NCBI RefSeq assembly: GCF_000745975.1
Contig: NZ_JQKJ01000010.1
Span: forward strand, 100,306 to 164,305
Direction: 5' to 3'
Source: Desulfobacter vibrioformis DSM 8776
GTDB taxonomy: Bacteria > Desulfobacterota > Desulfobacteria > Desulfobacterales > Desulfobacteraceae
Length of the DNA stretch: 64,000 bases
The translations under genes were made by a program, and so were the position numbers. This document shows positions 59,579-64,000 of the stretch, piece by piece (the stretch's first letter is position 1; every line of letters begins with the position of its first letter). The notes under the pieces are model-generated. The model worked only from the letters and a program-made list of their open reading frames with translations, did not search any database and was not told the DNA's origin.

Positions 59579-59888
59579 AAACCGGCCCGGTTCATCAAAA
59601 TAATTTTCAACACATTTATAAAGGGTGTTGAAATCCATAGCGCGGAATGGGATAAAATGATCTTAATGCCAACGCATGCGTCAGCACGGTTATTTCGTTT
59701 GGAAGATTGCTTTTTTGTTTTTGCTTGTGTATTGTGGACAGGATCTATAGTAAGAATGAATTCCGATGGTATCTGACCATGTATCCTCTGTGAAAAAATC
59801 TGATTATACCATCTGTATCGTTACACATTTGATTGTCTATGAATAATGCAAGTATGCATGACTCTAACGTATCGAACTTTGAAAGTCT
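59579..59888. other. 310-bp spacer upstream of the kai operon
   Basis: No gene, no strong hairpin and no perfect promoter was seen. The sequence becomes clearly AT-richer from about 59580, marking the left boundary of the kai segment. Elements such as TATAGT (59747 region) could belong to a promoter, but no well-spaced -35 partner is present. Confidence 0.4.
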
Positions 59889-60227
59889 ATGATGGATAAA
59901 AAAAATAAATCGTCAATAATCTCCAGAATTAAATGGGAATTCGTTCTTTACATTATGGAGGACTCAGTTGCCTCGATGAAGGCTGAATCTACCCTCAGAC
60001 AGATATGCGATCGATATCTTTCTGGCCAGTACAAACTCACAATTGTGGATATTGACGACGAATCCGCCCAAATACCACCTGACATTTACGCTGTACCAAC
60101 AGCAGTTCGCATATTTCCACGTCCGGAGATGCGTGTGATCGGTGATCTTTCTGCAATCTCAAAAACACTAAAGGGTCTAGGGCTGGAGGAATTGCAGCTT
60201 CTTAACAAAATCAATTCAGATATATGA
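59889..60227 (+). CDS. kaiB: KaiB-like protein, first copy
   Basis: The 112-residue protein has the KaiB thioredoxin-like fold with conserved YAVPTAVRIFPRPEMRVIGDLS. This corresponds to the cyanobacterial ATPTLAKVLPLPVRRIIGDLS segment that refolds on KaiC binding. The N-terminal 15 residues (MMDKKNKSSIISRIK) are additional. In cyanobacteria KaiB binds phosphorylated KaiC and sequesters KaiA. There is no kaiA here, so KaiB would act in a KaiA-independent, possibly hourglass-type or stress-related system. Either of two adjacent ATGs (59889, 59892) may be used. It is followed after 32 bp by kaiC. Confidence 0.88.
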   Translation: MMDKKNKSSIISRIKWEFVLYIMEDSVASMKAESTLRQICDRYLSGQYKLTIVDIDDESAQIPPDIYAVPTAVRIFPRPEMRVIGDLSAISKTLKGLGLEELQLLNKINSDI

Positions 60228-60259
60228 AACCAAGTCATTGTAGTTTAGGGAGATAAAAA

Positions 60260-61774
60260 ATGAAAGCCTTGAAAAAGGAGTCTCGAAATCCCACAAAAAA
60301 TGGTACAAAGATTCAATCGGCTGTTGACCGCCTAAAGACTGGTATTGAAGGGTTTGATGAACTTTTTGGTGGTGGTATTGCAAAAGGAAGAGGGCTGCTT
60401 GTCACTGGCACTGCGGGTACCGGAAAGACGGTTCTTCTTAACGAATTCTTATACCGCGGCATCCAGAGTTTTACACAAAATGGTGTCTTTGTAACATTTG
60501 AAGAACGTCCTGACGATATTATACGCAATGTTTCCAGTTTTGGATGGGACTTTAGCGCGTTGATTGAACAGGATAATCTTGCCATTGTCGATTGCACTCA
60601 ACAATCTGTACCTGTCTTACAAAGTGGGGAATTTTCCTGGGATGTGTTGATCAGTCGCATCGAAAAAATGATAAAAAGGGTCGATGCCAAGCGGGTAGCA
60701 ATCGACAGCATCGGTACTGCGTTCGTTAGATTTTCTCAAGTTGTGGATGAGCAAAAAGTACGCGAACTCCTTTTTTTATTAATGGATAAGCTCAAAGCGA
60801 TGAACGTAACTGTGATGATAAGCGGCGAAAAGACTGCAAGAGATGCCGCACTTTCTCGATATGGTATAGAGGAATTCGTTTCAGATGGTGCAGTGACCCT
60901 TGAACTTCATTCCGGCCAGAATAAAACCATTCGGATAATGTCGGTTATCAAGCTCCGTGGCCTTGATTATCGAAGTGGCAAAGTTGAATACGAAATCAGT
61001 CCGAGTGGCTTAACCGTTTTCCCCAAAATTCCCGTAGACATTAACGTAGCAGAAACCAATTTCGACGTCCGGCTAAAAACGGGAATAAACGAACTCGATC
61101 AAGCCCTGAGGGGGGGTATACCACAGGGGCATGTCATGTTAATTGCCGGGAACACCGGTGTCGGTAAGACCCTTCTGGGCATGCAATTTATTTATCAGGG
61201 ATTGAACGATGGCGAAAAGTGTGTCTTCGTTGCGCTTGAGGAGCCGATACAACAAATTCTAAAGACGGCCAACGCACATGGATGGAATTTTGAAAAATAT
61301 CAAAAGAAAAACGAATTGATTTTTATCCGAGAGGGTCTTTTAGATATCAGTACAGATCAGTTGCTTTACAGAATTGTCCGCGCTGTAGAGCGCATCAACG
61401 CAAACCACGTTGTTATCGATTCTGTCTCAAGCTTAGAATCCTCAAGTATGGACCGAAACAAAGTGCGTGAATTTTTGATTCAGGCAAGCACCTTTTTTAA
61501 AACCCGTGGTGTTACTTGCTATATGAACTATCTTAGCGGCGATACGTTCGGTGCTGGCGTTGGACAGCTATTAGGCAGCCTCACTACCAACGAAATGCGT
61601 CTTAGCTCCATTGTCGATGGAATCATTCTTATGCGATATGTGGAACGTGATGAGAGTATCCATAAAATGCTCAATATCTTTAAATTGAGAGGTAGTGATC
61701 ACAACCGTAATATCCTTCATTATGAAATCAAACGTGGTGGCATCAAGCTTGGAGAGCGGTTTAAAGCAAAGTAG
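60260..61774 (+). CDS. kaiC: KaiC-like double RecA ATPase, first copy (altered phospho-sites)
   Basis: The 504 residues form two KaiC domains. CI has Walker A GTAGTGKT at 50-57 and the catalytic Glu pair E81-E82. CII has GNTGVGKT at 297-304 and E327-E328. AGGGAG precedes the ATG. The CII region equivalent to T426/S431/T432 of cyanobacterial KaiC reads N444, S449, S450, so one phospho-acceptor is lost and one changed to Ser. The C-terminal tail ends shortly after the CII core (GGIKLGERFKAK), without the A-loop-plus-tail bound by KaiA. It is a KaiC homologue likely to hydrolyse ATP, with doubtful ordered phosphorylation. Confidence 0.9.
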   Translation: MKALKKESRNPTKNGTKIQSAVDRLKTGIEGFDELFGGGIAKGRGLLVTGTAGTGKTVLLNEFLYRGIQSFTQNGVFVTFEERPDDIIRNVSSFGWDFSALIEQDNLAIVDCTQQSVPVLQSGEFSWDVLISRIEKMIKRVDAKRVAIDSIGTAFVRFSQVVDEQKVRELLFLLMDKLKAMNVTVMISGEKTARDAALSRYGIEEFVSDGAVTLELHSGQNKTIRIMSVIKLRGLDYRSGKVEYEISPSGLTVFPKIPVDINVAETNFDVRLKTGINELDQALRGGIPQGHVMLIAGNTGVGKTLLGMQFIYQGLNDGEKCVFVALEEPIQQILKTANAHGWNFEKYQKKNELIFIREGLLDISTDQLLYRIVRAVERINANHVVIDSVSSLESSSMDRNKVREFLIQASTFFKTRGVTCYMNYLSGDTFGAGVGQLLGSLTTNEMRLSSIVDGIILMRYVERDESIHKMLNIFKLRGSDHNRNILHYEIKRGGIKLGERFKAK

Positions 61775-61787
61775 ATATGGAGAACCT

Positions 61788-62072
61788 ATGAAAAAAGACT
61801 ATCTCTTCAGGCTATACACTTTAGGGAAGGTTGAAAAATCGGCCCTTGCAGTAGCCAATTTGAATCGGATTTGTGAAAAGTACCTGAAAAATCGATATCA
61901 AATCGATGTAATAGATCTGGAGAACAATACCCAAATGGCTGAGGACTCCGGGATATGGGCGACACCAATGGTTGAACGCAGACAACCTGCCCCAATCGTC
62001 AGGGTCGTTGGTGATCTTAGTAATGAAGACACGGTGTTGTATGGTTTAGGGATCAAAAACATTAATGTGTGA
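61788..62072 (+). CDS. kaiB: KaiB-like protein, second copy
   Basis: The start at 61788 (MKKDYLFRLYTLG) has GGAG seven bases upstream; the longer frame overlaps kaiC. The 94-residue protein has nearly the classic KaiB length and keeps VIDLENNTQMAEDSGIWATPMVERRQPAPIVRVVGDLS. The ATP-Pro and GDLS positions are identical to cyanobacterial KaiB. It is closer to canonical KaiB than the first copy. It lies 13 bp after kaiC copy 1 and 54 bp before kaiC copy 2, in one transcription unit. Confidence 0.92.
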   Translation: MKKDYLFRLYTLGKVEKSALAVANLNRICEKYLKNRYQIDVIDLENNTQMAEDSGIWATPMVERRQPAPIVRVVGDLSNEDTVLYGLGIKNINV

Positions 62073-62126
62073 AATTTTTTTCCGTAATTCAACCTTCATA
62101 AACAGGCGAATAGTGGCGGAGGCAGC

Positions 62127-63611
62127 ATGGTAAAAAAAACAGAAAAAAATGAGTATATTGCCAAGACAGCGACCGGGATCGAGGGGCTAGACATCATCCT
62201 TGAGGGGGGATTACCTGAGGACCGGATCACCATGCTGTCAGGTACCGCAGGAAGCGGCAAAACCGTATTAGGGTGTGAATTCTTATGGAAAAGCATGACC
62301 CACTATAAGGAAAATTGTGTATTTGTTACCTTTGAGGAAAGCCCCCAAAGGGTTATGCAAAATATAAAGAGCTTTGGCTGGGACCTGCATGCCCTGCAAA
62401 AAGAAAACAAGTTGGCGTTTGTTGAGTTTAACAAGGGAAGCGTTTCTTCGTACATGATTTCAGGGGAATTTGATCTGACCATCATTGTAAACAGAATTCG
62501 CCATGCCATAGAAAAAATAGGCGCAAAAAAATTATTCATCGATTCGATCTCAGCATTTTTCGAGCAACTCGGTGACCACCCGCCTGTCAGACGAATGCTT
62601 TTAGATTTGTCAGAAAAACTAAACGAAATGGGTGTGACAACCATACTGACGGCTGAGCGCTTTGAAGAATATGGATCTCTCAGCGCCTATCGCGGTGAAA
62701 TATTTGTTTCAGATTGCGTATTGGTGATGCGACATGTTCTTGAAGATGAAAAAACACGTCGAACCATTCAAGTCCTCAAGTTTCGTGGTTCTGCGCACAA
62801 ACAAGGCGAGTATCCATTTACCATTGCCGATGAAGGCATCGTGATCGTGCCGAACGTAGGGATGAAACTCAACGCTAAATCATCCAATGTGCGGATTTCG
62901 TCCGGAAACAAGGATGTCGATATAATGTGCGGTGGTGGATTCTTCCGAGACTCCATTATCCTGATCTCTGGACCCACCGGAACGGGTAAAACAATGATGG
63001 CAAGCATGTTTTTGCATGCGGCTCAAAAAGAAAAACAGCGGGCCATTATGTTTGCTTTTGAGGAATCAAAAGACCAATTATTTAGAAACGGAACAAGTTT
63101 TGGGGTCAATCTTGAAGGCATGGAGGAAAAAGGGTTGTTAAAGGTCATATGTGAATATCCGGAGGATTGCGGCCCTGAAGAACACCTGCTGAGAATGAAA
63201 AGGGAGATCGCTGATTTTAAACCAAACCGAATTGCCGTAGATTCGCTATCCGCAATGGAGCGGGTCGTGAGTGTCCGTTCATTCAGAGAATTTGTGATTG
63301 CGTTGACCAGCCATACAAAACAGCTTCAGATTGCAGGCCTTTTTACCAATACAACAGCCACCCTTCTTGGGGGCGAGTCCATCACCGAAACCCATATTTC
63401 AACACTCACCGATTCGATCATTCTCCTGCGATATGTGGAAACCGGTGGAATTATGCGCCGTGGTCTCACTGTCATAAAAATGCGTGGTTCAATGCACCAC
63501 AGAGAGATTTTTGAATATAAAATTACCGATGATGGAATGAAAATTCTAAAGCCGTTCAATAATGTGGAGGGTATCATCAATGTCATAAAGTTAAGAAACT
63601 TTTCAGATTAA
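62127..63611 (+). CDS. kaiC: KaiC, second copy, canonical phospho-sites; tail replaced by mobile repeat
   Basis: The 494 residues have CI Walker A GTAGSGKT (39-46) with E70-E71 and CII GPTGTGKT (282-289) with E312-E313. The phospho-site loop ITETHISTLTD is canonical: T420, S425 and T426 equal T426, S431 and T432 of the Synechococcus protein. The core runs to KPFNNVEGI. After that the protein reads INVIKLRNFSD, and these last codons and the stop are encoded by a family-3 mobile element at 63578-63742. The displaced native tail (MTGTTHFRNREELSTD) lies beyond it. Autokinase and ATPase remain possible, but C-terminal regulation is probably changed. Confidence 0.93.
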   Translation: MVKKTEKNEYIAKTATGIEGLDIILEGGLPEDRITMLSGTAGSGKTVLGCEFLWKSMTHYKENCVFVTFEESPQRVMQNIKSFGWDLHALQKENKLAFVEFNKGSVSSYMISGEFDLTIIVNRIRHAIEKIGAKKLFIDSISAFFEQLGDHPPVRRMLLDLSEKLNEMGVTTILTAERFEEYGSLSAYRGEIFVSDCVLVMRHVLEDEKTRRTIQVLKFRGSAHKQGEYPFTIADEGIVIVPNVGMKLNAKSSNVRISSGNKDVDIMCGGGFFRDSIILISGPTGTGKTMMASMFLHAAQKEKQRAIMFAFEESKDQLFRNGTSFGVNLEGMEEKGLLKVICEYPEDCGPEEHLLRMKREIADFKPNRIAVDSLSAMERVVSVRSFREFVIALTSHTKQLQIAGLFTNTTATLLGGESITETHISTLTDSIILLRYVETGGIMRRGLTVIKMRGSMHHREIFEYKITDDGMKILKPFNNVEGIINVIKLRNFSD

Positions 63612-63742
63612 AACCACGAAGTTCACGAAGAACACGAAGAACACGAAGAACACGAAGTTTAGTTCTCTAATATCTTCTATCTTCGTGAACTTCGTGTTCT
63701 TCGTGGTAAAATAAAATCTGAATGCTTAAGTTTATGGCATTG
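63578..63742. mobile_element. family-3 palindromic MITE-like element inside the 3' end of kaiC, perfect 10-bp target duplication
   Basis: The 165-bp element starts CAATGTCATAAAGTTAAG and ends CTTAAGTTTATGGCATTG, imperfect inverted ends. Inside are tandem CGAAGAACA units forming a long hairpin with their complement. The direct repeat AGGGTATCAT flanks it at 63568-63577 and 63743-63752 without mismatch. The element therefore inserted recently. Its left end supplies the last codons and the TAA of kaiC. Confidence 0.92.
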
Positions 63743-63801
63743 AGGGTATCATGACAGGCACAACCCATTTTCGTAACAGAGAAGAGTTATCAACAGATTG
63801 A
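63743..63801 (+). pseudogene. displaced original C-terminus of the second kaiC
   Basis: If the element and one copy of the 10-bp duplication are removed, the kaiC frame continues from VEGI into MTGTTHFRNREELSTD and a TGA at 63799-63801. This tail resembles the cyanobacterial KaiC segment after FERI (ISGSPTRITVDEKSELS) in length and position. It is now separated from the gene and untranslated in frame. Confidence 0.8.
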
Positions 63802-63842
63802 AAAACAATCACTTTTAATTATTAAAGCAAGTGGCTATCCTG

Positions 63843-63907
63843 ATGAAAGACGCCCAAAAAACCAGTCAAACGGAATTCACGGAACTTAAGGAGCTACGCC
63901 GACGGTT
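63843..63907 (+). pseudogene. 5' fragment of an interrupted gene after kaiC
   Basis: An ATG 41 bases after the ancestral kaiC stop opens a frame reading MKDAQKTSQTEFTELKELRRR. This is a charged helix of the type that begins PAS-type sensor kinases in other kaiBC clusters, though 21 codons cannot fix the family. At 63908 the sequence changes to an intron-like 5' end. The frame then closes at 63968 in a non-coding-looking stretch. It lacks a good ribosome site. Confidence 0.4.
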
Positions 63908-64000
63908 GTGTGCCACGAAGGCAGACTCTGTTGCAATAAACAGTGCAGCCATGCTGCACAAAAGATGAGGGAAGGCCCCTCGAAGCCGCCATACAGGTGG
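63908..64000 (+). mobile_element. probable 5' end of a group II intron (continues beyond the window)
   Basis: The stretch opens GTGTGCC, matching the GUGYG 5' boundary of bacterial group II introns. It then holds three tight hairpins within 80 bases: TGCC-ACGAA-GGCA, GTGCAGC-CAT-GCTGCAC and GAGGG-AAGGC-CCCTC. Such dense local pairing fits intron domain I. The reverse transcriptase and 3' end would lie outside the window, so the call is tentative. Confidence 0.5.

Noticed and set aside
59640..59888. A kaiA gene upstream of kaiB
   Set aside because: The 310-bp spacer has no open frame of adequate length or KaiA-like sequence on either strand.
63607..63720. Apparent CRISPR-like array of CGAAGAACA units
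   Set aside because: Units are only 9 bp, uninterrupted by spacers and followed by their own complement. This is a hairpin inside the mobile element.
1..64000. rRNA, tRNA, CRISPR arrays, prophage or replication-origin features
   Set aside because: I saw no cloverleaf with a TTCGAATC-type T arm, no ribosomal RNA core sequence, no spaced direct-repeat array, no phage structural genes and no DnaA-box cluster.

Overview
The window looks like the chromosome of a complete-oxidising, sulfate-reducing deltaproteobacterium (Desulfobacterota, close to Desulfobacter/Desulfobacula/Desulfotignum). The indications are an acetate/succinate-type CoA transferase with a class II fumarase, HdrB/HdrC/HdrE-like membrane electron-transfer subunits, a small triheme cytochrome c, a siroheme-decarboxylase-type AhbA/B protein, and an operon resembling the anaerobe-specific orange-protein complex. 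The genus is an inference from gene content. No rRNA, tRNA or CRISPR was seen.

Layout. 0-4.5 kb: an EAL-domain tail, ktrB-ktrA potassium uptake, a nitroreductase, a YciA-like thioesterase, and a Phd antitoxin with a broken YoeB toxin. 4.5-8.2 kb: fumC, glyS and a gamma carbonic anhydrase. 8.2-12.2 kb: Hdr-like redox genes and an outer-membrane phospholipase A. 12.4-19.1 kb: a triple solute-binding-domain GGDEF protein, the CoA transferase and an MscS-like channel. 19.1-25.7 kb: a complete TetR-MFP-RND-OMF efflux operon with a readable promoter/operator. 25.9-31.3 kb: amt with a sigma-54-like promoter, a SYLF protein, the triheme cytochrome, a ModF-like ATPase and a HAD phosphatase. 31.3-34.4 kb: znuA-znuC-znuB-zur with a palindromic Zur-box candidate. 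34.6-44.4 kb: DUF1178, radical SAM, AhbA/B, mtnA, an antitoxin with a truncated VapC, trpBA behind a GntR regulator, a DUF2975/HTH pair and mltA. 44.4-48.8 kb: rmuC, the molybdopterin genes moaC, moaE, mobA and moaB, and pyrR. 49-54.2 kb: a degenerate YchF-like protein, an MBL hydrolase, yhbY, an HD-GYP protein, and a DAHP synthase controlled by a Phe/Tyr leader-peptide attenuator. 54.5-57.7 kb: a sigma-54-type promoter followed by two MinD/ferredoxin ATPases and two NifX-like proteins (orange-protein-like). 58-59.6 kb: FmdB and an RlmL-like methyltransferase. 59.9-64 kb: a visibly more AT-rich kaiB-kaiC-kaiB-kaiC operon.

The most striking result is at the 3' end. A 165-bp palindromic mobile element, with related ends and a perfect 10-bp target duplication, has inserted into the second kaiC. 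It replaces the ancestral KaiC tail with about ten repeat-encoded residues. The ancestral tail can still be read to its own stop downstream of the element. About 40 bp beyond that, a short open frame appears to be interrupted by the structured 5' end of a group II intron. Another copy of the same element, with a 10-bp duplication, sits just upstream of the antitoxin whose VapC toxin is truncated. Two further interspersed hairpin families occur. One has three 125-bp copies with compensatory base changes in its stems, and two of those copies supply the stop codon of the gene they follow.
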